Assembly (NCBI GenBank): GCA_902625215.1
Contig: CACOAO010000001.1
Location: 159,712-223,711, forward strand
Source of the DNA: an uncultured SAR116 cluster alpha proteobacterium
GTDB lineage: Bacteria > Pseudomonadota > Alphaproteobacteria > Puniceispirillales > Marisalimonadaceae
DNA length: 64,000 nucleotides
Direction: 5' to 3'
Below are positions 54,223 to 62,695 of the stretch, one piece after another (position 1 is the stretch's first letter; each line of letters opens with the position of its first letter). The notes beneath the pieces were generated by a model. That model saw only the letters and a program-made list of their open reading frames with translations, was not told the DNA's origin and ran no database searches. The translations under genes were made by a program, and so were the position numbers.

Positions 54223-57177
54223 TTAGTAAATTATATTTTCATCCATAAACTTAGCTAGATGAACAGCTTCTCTATTAAGTCCATCTTTAATCTGACACCT
54301 ACATGATGTTCCGTCGGCAATAACAATTACGTCATTTGCATTATTTTTAATTGTTGGGAAGAGCCTTTCATTAGCCATTTTCATTGAAATATCGTAAGTA
54401 TCTTTACCATAACCAAATGAACCTGCCATACCACAACAACTAGTCTGGATATTTTCTACTTCTAACCCTTCAATTTTATTTAATAAATTCTCAATAGGTT
54501 TGACAGCATCAAAAGCTTTTTGGTGGCAATGACCATGAAGTAGAACTTTTTTGTTTAAACTTCTAAATTTTATTTTTTTACTTTTCTTAAATAGTAATTC
54601 TTCAAATGTGTAAGAATTCTTTTTTAAGTATTCAGTATCTTCACTTTTAATTAAACTAGGGATTTCGTCTCTAAATGAAAGTATGCATGATGGCTCCAAG
54701 CCAACAACCGAAATTCCCTGCTTTAGGTATGGCCTAAAAGCATTTAATATATTCAACATTTCTTTTTTAGCATTATCTATTAAACCATTGCTTAAATAGG
54801 TTCTACCACAGCAAAGTATTTTTCTTGAATTTGATAATGTTGGGATAAATGGATAATATCCTGCTTTTTTTAAAACATTAATTGCGGATCTAACATTTTC
54901 TGGTTCGTAATACCTATTGAAAGTATCAACAAACAAAATTACTGGAGTAGTATTTTTAACTTTATTTATATTATTTGGTAATTCATTATTTTTAAAATAA
55001 TCTCTTCTCCATTTAGGAAGAGGCCTCTTAGATGTAAAACCAAAAAGTACCTCGCTAAGTTTTGCCAGTCCTGGTAATTTATCTCTTAAGTTCATAATTA
55101 AAGCAAAATTTGACGCTACCGGAGCATAGTAAGGAAGGAATGCTACAAGTTTACTATTTATGTCTAAACCAAATTTTTTTGTTCTTAAAGACGATATTTC
55201 AATTTTCATTTTTGACATATCAACACCAGTAGGGCATTCACGTTTGCATGCTTTACAAGAAACACAAAGTTTCATGGTATCATTCATTTTTTCATTTATT
55301 AAAGCGTCTTCTCCAAGTTGCCCTGAAAGTGCCAATCTAAGAGAATTAGCTCTTCCTCTTGTAGAATCTTTTTCATCTTTAGTTACTCTAAAAGACGGAC
55401 ACATTACACCACCATCTAATTTTCTACATGAGCCATTATTGTTACACATTTCAATGGCCCCTTGGAAACCACCACTAGTGCCTGTCCAAGAAGACCAATC
55501 TAGAATTGTATTAATGTTTTGAGCATTATAAGAAGGTGCATATCGAAAAAGACTCCTGCTATCTAATTTTGGAGCATCTACAATTTTTCCTGGATTAAAA
55601 ATATTAAATGGATCAAATGAATTTTTAATAATTTTAAAGATGTTAATCATTTTTTTACCAAACATTACCTCATTAAATTCAGAACGGGCAATACCATCAC
55701 CATGCTCACCGGAATAAGAACCTTTAAATTTTTTGACTAAAGAACTTGTTTCATTAGCAATACTTCTCATTTTTTGCACGTCTTCTTGAATTTTCATGTT
55801 TAAAACAGGTCTGACATGTAAACAACCAACCGAAGCGTGAGCATACCAAGTGCCCTTTACATTGTATTTGTCAAAAATTTTATTTAATCCATCGGTATAT
55901 TCTGCTAAATCTTTAAGCTCTACCGCACAGTCTTCAATGAACGAAACTGGTTTTGCATCGTCTTTCATTGACATCATAATATTCAAACCAGATTTTCTCA
56001 TTTCACTAACCTTTGACTGAAGGTTATCATTAATGACATCAATGACACCCCCATTTTTCTTGCTTTTATTCCAAGAATATCCAAGATCTCCCATTAGTTG
56101 ATGGAGTTTTTTTAATCTACGGTGGTTCTCATCCATATCCTCTTCTGCAAACTCAACAAGAAGTAGAGATTTTGGATTACCGTTTACGACAGCTTCTACA
56201 GTAGGTTTGAACATATCAATTTTTTGGGCTAGGCTTATCATAGTATCATCCACTAATTCGACAGCAACCGGGTTTAATGGCACAATATGCTGAGCAGTAT
56301 CCATTGCTTCGTAAAAGGATGGAAAATGACATACACCCATTATTTTTTTTGAAGGAAGTGGAGACAATTTAAGAGTGATTGCAGATGAATAAGCAAGCGT
56401 TCCTTCGGATCCGACCAACAAGTGAGACAAATTTATTCCGTCACCAACTTTGCCATAAGGTCTGCTAGCCATAGCGTCAGGTAGTAACGCCTCAATATTA
56501 TAACCACCAACTCTTCTTAGAACATTAGGAAATTTATCCAGAATTTCTTTTCTATTATCAATAGCTAGCTTTTGAAGATTATTAATAATTTCAGGTGCCA
56601 CTCCATTACTAAGTGGAAGACTATTATTTTCTATTTTTCCAAAATTATAAGTTGATCCGTCAAATAAAATTGCTTCAATTTCAATAACATTATCTCTCAT
56701 CATACCATATCTTATTGATCTACCACCACAACTATTATTACCTGTCATACCTCCAATTGTAGCTCTACTTGAAGTTGATACATCAACTGGAAACCACAAA
56801 CCATATGGTTTTAAAAAACGATTGAGTTCGTCCAATACAATTCCAGGTTCAACAACACAAATCATACTTTCTTTGTCAAATTCCAAAACTTTGTTTAGGT
56901 ATTTTGAATTGTCAACCACTATTGCATTATTAACAGTCTGACCACACTGCGAGGTACCACCACCCCGTGCAAGTATTGGGACTTTACTTTCTCGAGCATA
57001 ATTAATTGTCTCGATTAAGTCTGATTTTGATTTAGGTATTAAAACTCCATATGGCATCATTTGATAAATTGACGCATCAGTAGCATATCTACCTTTATTA
57101 AAATTATCAGAGTAAACTTCTGCAGAAGTTTTTTTCTCTAATGTGTTAAGTAATTGATCGATATGACCATCTGGCAT
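54223..57177 (-). CDS. FAD/Fe-S D-2-hydroxyacid dehydrogenase (YdiJ/D2HGDH-like fusion)
   Basis: A 984-residue fusion of a GlcD-like FAD domain (residues 1-530) and a GlcF-like iron-sulfur part (560-984). VPILARGGGTSQCGQTVN and TIGGMTGNNSCGGRSIRYG bind FAD; CVSCKACKRECPTGVDMSKMK is the 4Fe-4S motif (about 660-680), and CCG-type cysteine motifs appear as ILCCGRTYLSNG and TSCCGMAGSFGYGKD. The layout matches bacterial YdiJ, which oxidises D-2-hydroxyglutarate; D-lactate or glycolate are alternatives. It is divergent from the serine-glyoxylate aminotransferase gene. Confidence 0.88.
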   Translation of the reverse strand: MPDGHIDQLLNTLEKKTSAEVYSDNFNKGRYATDASIYQMMPYGVLIPKSKSDLIETINYARESKVPILARGGGTSQCGQTVNNAIVVDNSKYLNKVLEFDKESMICVVEPGIVLDELNRFLKPYGLWFPVDVSTSSRATIGGMTGNNSCGGRSIRYGMMRDNVIEIEAILFDGSTYNFGKIENNSLPLSNGVAPEIINNLQKLAIDNRKEILDKFPNVLRRVGGYNIEALLPDAMASRPYGKVGDGINLSHLLVGSEGTLAYSSAITLKLSPLPSKKIMGVCHFPSFYEAMDTAQHIVPLNPVAVELVDDTMISLAQKIDMFKPTVEAVVNGNPKSLLLVEFAEEDMDENHRRLKKLHQLMGDLGYSWNKSKKNGGVIDVINDNLQSKVSEMRKSGLNIMMSMKDDAKPVSFIEDCAVELKDLAEYTDGLNKIFDKYNVKGTWYAHASVGCLHVRPVLNMKIQEDVQKMRSIANETSSLVKKFKGSYSGEHGDGIARSEFNEVMFGKKMINIFKIIKNSFDPFNIFNPGKIVDAPKLDSRSLFRYAPSYNAQNINTILDWSSWTGTSGGFQGAIEMCNNNGSCRKLDGGVMCPSFRVTKDEKDSTRGRANSLRLALSGQLGEDALINEKMNDTMKLCVSCKACKRECPTGVDMSKMKIEISSLRTKKFGLDINSKLVAFLPYYAPVASNFALIMNLRDKLPGLAKLSEVLFGFTSKRPLPKWRRDYFKNNELPNNINKVKNTTPVILFVDTFNRYYEPENVRSAINVLKKAGYYPFIPTLSNSRKILCCGRTYLSNGLIDNAKKEMLNILNAFRPYLKQGISVVGLEPSCILSFRDEIPSLIKSEDTEYLKKNSYTFEELLFKKSKKIKFRSLNKKVLLHGHCHQKAFDAVKPIENLLNKIEGLEVENIQTSCCGMAGSFGYGKDTYDISMKMANERLFPTIKNNANDVIVIADGTSCRCQIKDGLNREAVHLAKFMDENIIY

Positions 57178-57289
57178 TGAAATAACCTTCAGTGAGAAAT
57201 TAATTAGAAATTAATATAATTAAGTGTATAATTAATAAAACATATTCTCAATATATTCAAATAAAGATAAATTAATTAGGATTTTTTTA

Positions 57290-58462
57290 ATGAGTAAAAA
57301 ATATATGCCAGGAAAACATTTCCTTCAGTTACCAGGTCCCTCTAACGTTCCAGACAGAATTTTACGTGCAATGGATTATCCAACAATAGATCATCGTGGT
57401 CCTGAGTTTGCTAATTTAGCCCAAAATTGCATTGAAGGTATGAAGTCTATATTTAAAACTAAATCTAATGTGATTATTTTTCCTGCTTCAGGAACTGGTG
57501 CGTGGGAGGCAGCACTCGTTAATACAGTAAGAGAAGACGATTTGGTTCTTATGGTGGAAACAGGACATTTTGCATCTTTATGGAATAAAATGGCACTTAG
57601 ACTTGGAATAAAAACTGAGTTTTTGGAGACTGACTGGAGAAGAGGTGTTGTACCGGAAAAACTTTTTTATAGATTGCAAAAAGATACAAAAAAACAAATT
57701 AAAGCAGTATGTGTGGTGCATAATGAGACATCTACTGGTTGTGCTTCAAGAATTGATGAAGTAAGGAAAACATTAAATTCAGCTAATCATGACGCTTTAT
57801 TGATGGTTGATACTATTTCAGGTTTAGCATCCATGGAATATAAACATGATGAATGGGGTGTTGATGTCACAGTATCCGGATCTCAAAAGGGGCTAATGTT
57901 ACCACCTGGATTATCGTTTAATGCAATATCAGATAAGGCATTAAAAATATCTAAAACGTCAGGCATGAGAAGATCATATTGGGACTGGGAAGAACAAATT
58001 GAAGCGAATAAATCAGGTTCTTTTCCTTATACACCAGCAACTAATCTATTATACGGATTAAAAGAAGCGATTAATATGCTTCACGAAGAAGGACTTGATA
58101 ATGTTTTTAAGAGACATGAAAAACACGCACTAGCAACGAGGACTGCTGTCCAAGCATGGGGACTTGAGATTGTATGCAAAGAAGAAAAGGATTTTTCAAA
58201 TGTTTTAACAGCTGTTATGCTACCAGAATATCATAATGCTGATAATCTACGAAAAATAATTTTAGAAAATTTTAATATGTCTTTAGGTAGTGGCCTTTCA
58301 AAACTTGCAGGAAAGGTTTTTAGAATTGGGCATCTTGGTGATTTTAATGATTTAATGTTGATGGGTACATTAAATGGAATAGAAATGGGTTTTGAAATGG
58401 CTGGTATACCTTACCAAAAAGGGGGAATTGCCAAAGCTTCACAGATCTTGGCTAATAAATAA
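57290..58462 (+). CDS. Serine-glyoxylate (alanine-glyoxylate) aminotransferase, class V
   Basis: A PLP enzyme of 390 residues that converts glyoxylate to glycine using serine or alanine. HFLQLPGPSNVPDRILRAMDYPTIDHRGPEF is the N-terminal signature. IFPASGTGAWEAALVN contacts PLP, VDTISGLASMEYKHDEWGVDVTVSGSQKGLMLPPGLSF contains the PLP Lys in SGSQKG (about residue 202), and SGLSKLAGKVFRIGHLGDFN is the C-terminal motif. TAGGA lies upstream of the ATG. It gives a use for the glyoxylate from ureidoglycolate lyase. Confidence 0.9.
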   Translation: MSKKYMPGKHFLQLPGPSNVPDRILRAMDYPTIDHRGPEFANLAQNCIEGMKSIFKTKSNVIIFPASGTGAWEAALVNTVREDDLVLMVETGHFASLWNKMALRLGIKTEFLETDWRRGVVPEKLFYRLQKDTKKQIKAVCVVHNETSTGCASRIDEVRKTLNSANHDALLMVDTISGLASMEYKHDEWGVDVTVSGSQKGLMLPPGLSFNAISDKALKISKTSGMRRSYWDWEEQIEANKSGSFPYTPATNLLYGLKEAINMLHEEGLDNVFKRHEKHALATRTAVQAWGLEIVCKEEKDFSNVLTAVMLPEYHNADNLRKIILENFNMSLGSGLSKLAGKVFRIGHLGDFNDLMLMGTLNGIEMGFEMAGIPYQKGGIAKASQILANK

Positions 58463-58507
58463 CTTTAAAATATTTAAGTTACCTAATTATATTATGGGTG
58501 AATTATA

Positions 58508-59812
58508 GTGACAAAAATTAAATTCTTTCAAGAATTAATAAATTCTTTATTTGAAAAACCCAATATTAATAAATCTTTAAATTTTTTATTTGATAAAAAG
58601 AAATCACTAACAACAAAAGAATATGTTGAGAATGTTGCTTCTGCAAAAGGTGAAGTTTCTGCACTTGGCCATGCAGAATTGTTGATTACTCACTGTGAAC
58701 AACTTAATGATAGAGAATTAATTAAGTTTTTTGAATTATTAAGAAAAAATTACGAAGTTAACTTAGATGATTTGTTATTAGTTGTAAAAAATTATCAAAT
58801 TGAAAAAACATCTGAAAATTTAGTTAAACTAATGAAATTATCTGAACCTTCAAGAAGAGATATATTTAGAAGATGTAATGCTATATCAAGAGGGACAGTA
58901 AGACTAGTTAATTTAAGAAAAAGATTATTAGAATTTTCAGTAAAAAAACCAGAGCTAAAAGCTGTTGATTATGATTTAGTTTATTTATTCCGAAATTGGT
59001 TTAACAGAGGTTTCTTGATTTTAAGACCAATAAATTGGGAAACTCCAGCCCATATATTAGAAAAAATTATAGCTTACGAAGCTGTTCACGAAATTAATTC
59101 ATGGGATGAATTAAGAGCTCGATTAGCACCAAAAGATCGGAGGTGTTTTGCTTTTTTTCACCCTGCAATGCAAGATGAACCAATAATATTTGTCGAGGTA
59201 GCTTTAACCAAAGAAATACCATCAAATATTCAAAATATACTACAAAAAGATAGAGTTTTTTTAGAGCCTGAGGAAGCAAAAGTTGCAGTTTTTTATTCAA
59301 TTTCTAATTGCCAAAAAGGTTTGACTGGCATTTCTTTTGGTAATTTTTTAATTAAACAAGTTGCTACTAATTTGAGTTATGAATTAAAAAATTTGAAGAG
59401 TTTTGTAACGTTATCTCCTATACCAGGTTTTAGAAAATGGATTAGATACAAGTATCCTAAATTTGATTTAAAAATAGAGAAAATAAAAAAACCACATCAA
59501 TTATCAAAAATAAAAGATTATTTACTTAAATATTTAGGTGAATATTTTTTCAAATCGGAAAGATCTGATAAAATGCCTAATGACCCAGTTGCGAGGTTTC
59601 ATCTTGGGAATGGTGCGTCTTTAGAACAAATTAACTTTCTTGGAGATATCTCATCAAACGGTATAGATTTATCTGGAGGATTAATGGTTAATTATTTATA
59701 TGATCTTGAAAAGGTAGAGCAAAACCATGAAACATTTGTATCAGAAAAAAAAATTAATATTTCAAAAAATGCGAAAAACAGTTTAATAAAATATTATAAA
59801 GAAATCGACTAA
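58508..59812 (+). CDS. Malonyl-CoA decarboxylase
   Basis: Converts malonyl-CoA to acetyl-CoA and CO2. The 434-residue protein has a helical N-terminal half with LRKRLLEFSVKKPELKAVDYDLVYLFRNWFNRGFL, and a GNAT-like C-terminal half with RRCFAFFHPAMQDEPIIFVEVALTKEIP, VFYSISNCQKGLTGISFGNFLIKQV, LSPIPGFRKWI and DPVARFHLGNGA, where the catalytic His and Ser lie. It starts with GTG preceded by GGGTGA. No malonate transporter or malonyl-CoA synthetase is next to it. Confidence 0.93.
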   Translation: MTKIKFFQELINSLFEKPNINKSLNFLFDKKKSLTTKEYVENVASAKGEVSALGHAELLITHCEQLNDRELIKFFELLRKNYEVNLDDLLLVVKNYQIEKTSENLVKLMKLSEPSRRDIFRRCNAISRGTVRLVNLRKRLLEFSVKKPELKAVDYDLVYLFRNWFNRGFLILRPINWETPAHILEKIIAYEAVHEINSWDELRARLAPKDRRCFAFFHPAMQDEPIIFVEVALTKEIPSNIQNILQKDRVFLEPEEAKVAVFYSISNCQKGLTGISFGNFLIKQVATNLSYELKNLKSFVTLSPIPGFRKWIRYKYPKFDLKIEKIKKPHQLSKIKDYLLKYLGEYFFKSERSDKMPNDPVARFHLGNGASLEQINFLGDISSNGIDLSGGLMVNYLYDLEKVEQNHETFVSEKKINISKNAKNSLIKYYKEID

Positions 59813-59832
59813 GTTAATTAAGAAGGAAAAAG

Positions 59833-60219
59833 ATGATTGTTCTTAAATATATATTAATCTCATTCTCAATTATTTTGTTCTCTTTAAATTCTTATGCAAA
59901 AGAGACAAAGTATAGTTGCAAACCAAAAAGTGCAGCAGCTGTAAGATCTAATGGAATACAAGTTTTCAAAATAAGTGGTAATGAAATACCTGTAGAAATT
60001 ACCATTAAAGATGGTGATGGTACTAAATCTGGTTATTTTTTAGTCAACAAATCAAAATATGAAATATTAGACCTAGGGACAGGTAAAGCGTATGCTTTTG
60101 ATAGAAACGAACCTTGGACACATATACAAGACATATTTTTTCTAAATAATAATGTTCTATCATTTATTCTGTCGGCAAATGCTTCAATTACAAGATATTT
60201 ATGTGATGAAATAACGTAA
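59833..60219 (+). CDS. Small exported protein of unknown function
   Basis: A 128-residue ORF with a Sec signal peptide (residues 1-22, ending NSYAKE) and AAGGA before the ATG. The mature part has two cysteines (YSCKPKS near the start and YLCDEIT at the end) that could form a disulfide, and a predicted beta-rich composition (VEITIKDGDGTKSGYFLVNKSKYEILDLG). I do not recognise the family. It sits between malonyl-CoA decarboxylase and an Ldh-family gene with short gaps on the same strand. Confidence 0.7.
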   Translation: MIVLKYILISFSIILFSLNSYAKETKYSCKPKSAAAVRSNGIQVFKISGNEIPVEITIKDGDGTKSGYFLVNKSKYEILDLGTGKAYAFDRNEPWTHIQDIFFLNNNVLSFILSANASITRYLCDEIT

Positions 60220-60250
60220 TTTAAATTTACCAACTTCATTGAGGTTTTAA

Positions 60251-61282
60251 ATGTTAACCCAATATGAATTGATTAATTTCTGTACATCAATATTCAAAAA
60301 ATTAGGTATGGATTATGATAAGGCAAGAGATTCATCAGAAATTCTAGTCGAAGCTGATATGATGGGTCACTCAACCCATGGTGTTAGACTTTTACCGCAA
60401 TATATTAGAGATATCGAAGCAGGTAATATGAAAGTTTCAGGTAATCAGATTACAATTAATGATACTGGAAGTTGTATAACAATTGATGGGGATAATCTAC
60501 CTGGTATATGGCTTACTAAAAATGGGTTAAAATTATCAGCTGAACGTGCAAAAATCCATGGAGTTTCAACTGTTCTAATTAAGAATAGTCATCATAATGG
60601 TGCATTGGCTGCTTACATGTTACCTATTGTAGAGCAGGGTTTAGTCCCAATAATTAAGTGTTCAGTACCATCATCAGCAACAGTCGCTCCATTTGGTGGA
60701 ACCAAGGCATTACTAACACCAAATCCAATGGCCTTGGCGTTTCCAACGAACGATGAGCCTGTTATAATTGACATAAGTGCTTCGATCACTACCAGTAATA
60801 TGATAGCAGATAAAATTGTTAAAAATGAAATGTTTGATTTTAATTGTTTACTTACTAAAGATGGTGTTCCTACAAATGACCCTAAAGAAGTTTATGAAAA
60901 CCATGGAACTGTAATGCCTTTGGGTGGCCTTGAGTATGGACATAAGGGATTTGGACTTGCTTTAGGAATTGAAGCACTATCTCAAGGACTTTCTGGATCC
61001 GGAAGAACTAGAAAAATAAAATCAATGAACCTTTCAATTTATATCCAAGTTATTGATCCTAACGCTTTTGCTGGTTTGGAGACTTTCAAAAATGAAATGA
61101 GTTATCTTTATAACGAATGTATTAATAATCCTCCAATTAATAAAAATAAAAAGGTGAGAATGCCTGGACAAAATGCATTATTAAAAAGAAAATATTCCGT
61201 TAAAAATGGCATTTACATTAGCAAAGAAACTTTAAAAACTTTAAAAGAAATTTCAAAAAAATTTGATATTGTTATGGAGTAG
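60251..61282 (+). CDS. Ldh-family NAD(P) oxidoreductase (malate/ureidoglycolate dehydrogenase-type)
   Basis: A second MDH2/LDH2-fold enzyme, 343 residues. DMMGHSTHGVRLLPQYIRDIEAG contains the conserved His; DNLPGIWLTKNGLKLSAERAKIHGVSTVLIKNSHHNGALAAY and APFGGTKALLTPNPMALAFPTND follow. MPLGGLEYGHKGFGLALGIEALSQGLSG is the cofactor/substrate region. It is shorter than its paralogue at 24645 and divergent in sequence. Possible substrates include malate, lactate, ureidoglycolate and 2,3-diketogulonate-type acids; the context does not decide. Confidence 0.85.
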   Translation: MLTQYELINFCTSIFKKLGMDYDKARDSSEILVEADMMGHSTHGVRLLPQYIRDIEAGNMKVSGNQITINDTGSCITIDGDNLPGIWLTKNGLKLSAERAKIHGVSTVLIKNSHHNGALAAYMLPIVEQGLVPIIKCSVPSSATVAPFGGTKALLTPNPMALAFPTNDEPVIIDISASITTSNMIADKIVKNEMFDFNCLLTKDGVPTNDPKEVYENHGTVMPLGGLEYGHKGFGLALGIEALSQGLSGSGRTRKIKSMNLSIYIQVIDPNAFAGLETFKNEMSYLYNECINNPPINKNKKVRMPGQNALLKRKYSVKNGIYISKETLKTLKEISKKFDIVME

Positions 61283-61284
61283 TA

Positions 61285-61752
61285 TTATCGTCCTCTCCAT
61301 TCACTAATACCTCCTAGTAATTCAAGTAAGTTAGATAACTTTTCGTCTCCATAACGTTTTTGAATAGCTTTATAAACAACATCCATATCAGGAACAATTT
61401 TTTTCAAAATTTCTTCACCAAGTGATGTTAATGCTAGATTTACTCGTCTGCCATCCTTTTTGTCAACAAACCTAGATATAAATTTTTCTTTCTCAAGTTT
61501 TCCAATAATTCTTGAAAGACTTGGAGCTAATATACAAGCATCAAATGCAACTTGTCCTGCGTCAGAAGAACCTTTTTCACCAAGCACTCTTAAAACTCGC
61601 CATTGTTGTTCTGTAAAGCCATGTTTTGCAAGAATAGGTCTAAAAGATACCATTAGAGCTTCCCTAGCTCTTAGCATGGCTATAGGTAAAGCTTTACTAG
61701 TCTCTGGAAAAGGTATTGAATGCAGTTCTTTTATCTTACTATCCCCCCACAA
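61285..61752 (-). CDS. MarR-family regulator, HpaR-like
   Basis: A winged-helix dimeric repressor of about 150 residues. LPIAMLRAREALMVSFRPILAKHGFTEQQWRVLRVLGEKG is close to HpaR, the homoprotocatechuate operon regulator. SDAGQVAFDACILAPSLSRIIGKLEKEKFISRFVDKKDGRRVNLALTSLGEEIL gives the recognition helix and wing. The start is uncertain: the track uses TTG 61752 without a ribosome binding site, while a GGGGGG run lies just inside the frame. It is divergent from an HpcH aldolase, a typical arrangement for self- and target regulation. Confidence 0.85.
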   Translation of the reverse strand: MWGDSKIKELHSIPFPETSKALPIAMLRAREALMVSFRPILAKHGFTEQQWRVLRVLGEKGSSDAGQVAFDACILAPSLSRIIGKLEKEKFISRFVDKKDGRRVNLALTSLGEEILKKIVPDMDVVYKAIQKRYGDEKLSNLLELLGGISEWRGR

Positions 61753-61799
61753 GATAAAATTAGGAAATATAATAACAATATGTACATTAATTAAAATAA

Positions 61800-61813
61800 A
61801 AAAATATATTTTT
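61800..61813. promoter_or_regulatory. 14-bp palindrome between marR and aldolase, candidate MarR operator
   Basis: AAAAATATATTTTT is a perfect palindrome in the 141-base divergent spacer. MarR-family dimers bind AT-rich inverted repeats of this size near their own promoters. The DNA here is nearly all A and T, so the symmetry has limited weight. Confidence 0.3.
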
Positions 61814-61850
61814 ATTTAAAAAATATATGAGAGATAATAAATTTTGATCG

Positions 61851-61859
61851 TGTTATAAT
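61851..61859 (+). promoter_or_regulatory. Extended -10 promoter (TGTTATAAT) for the aldolase/OYE operon
   Basis: TGTTATAAT matches TGnTATAAT exactly and ends 34 bases before the aldolase ATG. It would overlap the range controlled by a MarR dimer bound upstream at 61800-61813. Confidence 0.5.
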
Positions 61860-61893
61860 ATAAATCATACAAAAAACATACGGATAAAGAATT

Positions 61894-62670
61894 ATGAAAA
61901 ATATTGCAAAAGAAAAAATAGTTAAGAATGAGTTATGTCTGGGGGTTGGGTTAAGGCAAAGCAGGACGGTTGATATAGGAAAAATCATGGCTACATGTGG
62001 TTATGATTGGTTGTTTATAGACATGGAGCATAATAGTATGGATATTGATATTGCAACTCAAATTTCAGTCGCCGCTCAAGATGCAGGTATAACACCGATT
62101 GTAAGAGTCCCAGATTTTGCTCATCATCACGCAACAAGAGTTCTTGATTGTGGGGCAATGGGAGTTGTTTTTCCCCATGTGGAAAATGCCGACATTGCTA
62201 AAAAACTAGTTTCATATTGTCTTTATCCACCAAGAGGACATAGATCAATGACAGGAGTTTTGCCCCAACTAGATTTTAGACAACAACCTATAGCTGATGT
62301 TGCAAATACTATTAATGAAAACATGCTGATAGTAATAATGCTAGAAAGTCCAGAAGCTATTGAAAATGTTGAAACCATAGCAGCGATTGATGGTGTTGAT
62401 GTTGTATTAATTGGTACCAATGATTTATGCATGGAGATGGGTATTCCAGGTGATTATTCTAATCCAAAAGTAAAAGATGCTTACTTTAAAGTGATAGAGG
62501 CGTGTAAAAAATATGGAAAAACACCGGGTATGGGAGGTGTTTATAATGAAGCGCTTATGTCTGAATATATTAAAATGGGAATGAAGTTCATATTGTCTGG
62601 ATCTGATCTTTCATTTATGATGCAATCAGCAAGTCAAAGATCCAATAAATTAAGATCTTTTATTAAATAA
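61894..62670 (+). CDS. HpcH/HpaI-family class II aldolase (second copy)
   Basis: Expected to cleave a 2-keto-3-deoxy or 4-hydroxy-2-keto acid. WLFIDMEHNSMDIDIATQI, PIVRVPDFAHHHATRVLDCGAMGVVFPHVENADIAKKLV, and IAAIDGVDVVLIGTNDLCMEMGIPG are the metal and substrate sites. The CLYPPRGHRSMTG loop is characteristic of the HpcH group. Length 258. It is divergent from the HpaR-like regulator and followed by an old-yellow enzyme, which suggests an inducible two-gene module for an aromatic or sugar-acid derivative. Confidence 0.88.
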   Translation: MKNIAKEKIVKNELCLGVGLRQSRTVDIGKIMATCGYDWLFIDMEHNSMDIDIATQISVAAQDAGITPIVRVPDFAHHHATRVLDCGAMGVVFPHVENADIAKKLVSYCLYPPRGHRSMTGVLPQLDFRQQPIADVANTINENMLIVIMLESPEAIENVETIAAIDGVDVVLIGTNDLCMEMGIPGDYSNPKVKDAYFKVIEACKKYGKTPGMGGVYNEALMSEYIKMGMKFILSGSDLSFMMQSASQRSNKLRSFIK

Positions 62671-62695
62671 AAAAATAGCATTTTAGGAGTTAAAA

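Noticed and set aside
55160-55522. 120-codon + strand ORF inside the YdiJ-like gene
   Set aside because: Antisense to the conserved 4Fe-4S and linker region of a full-length enzyme; no motif of its own.
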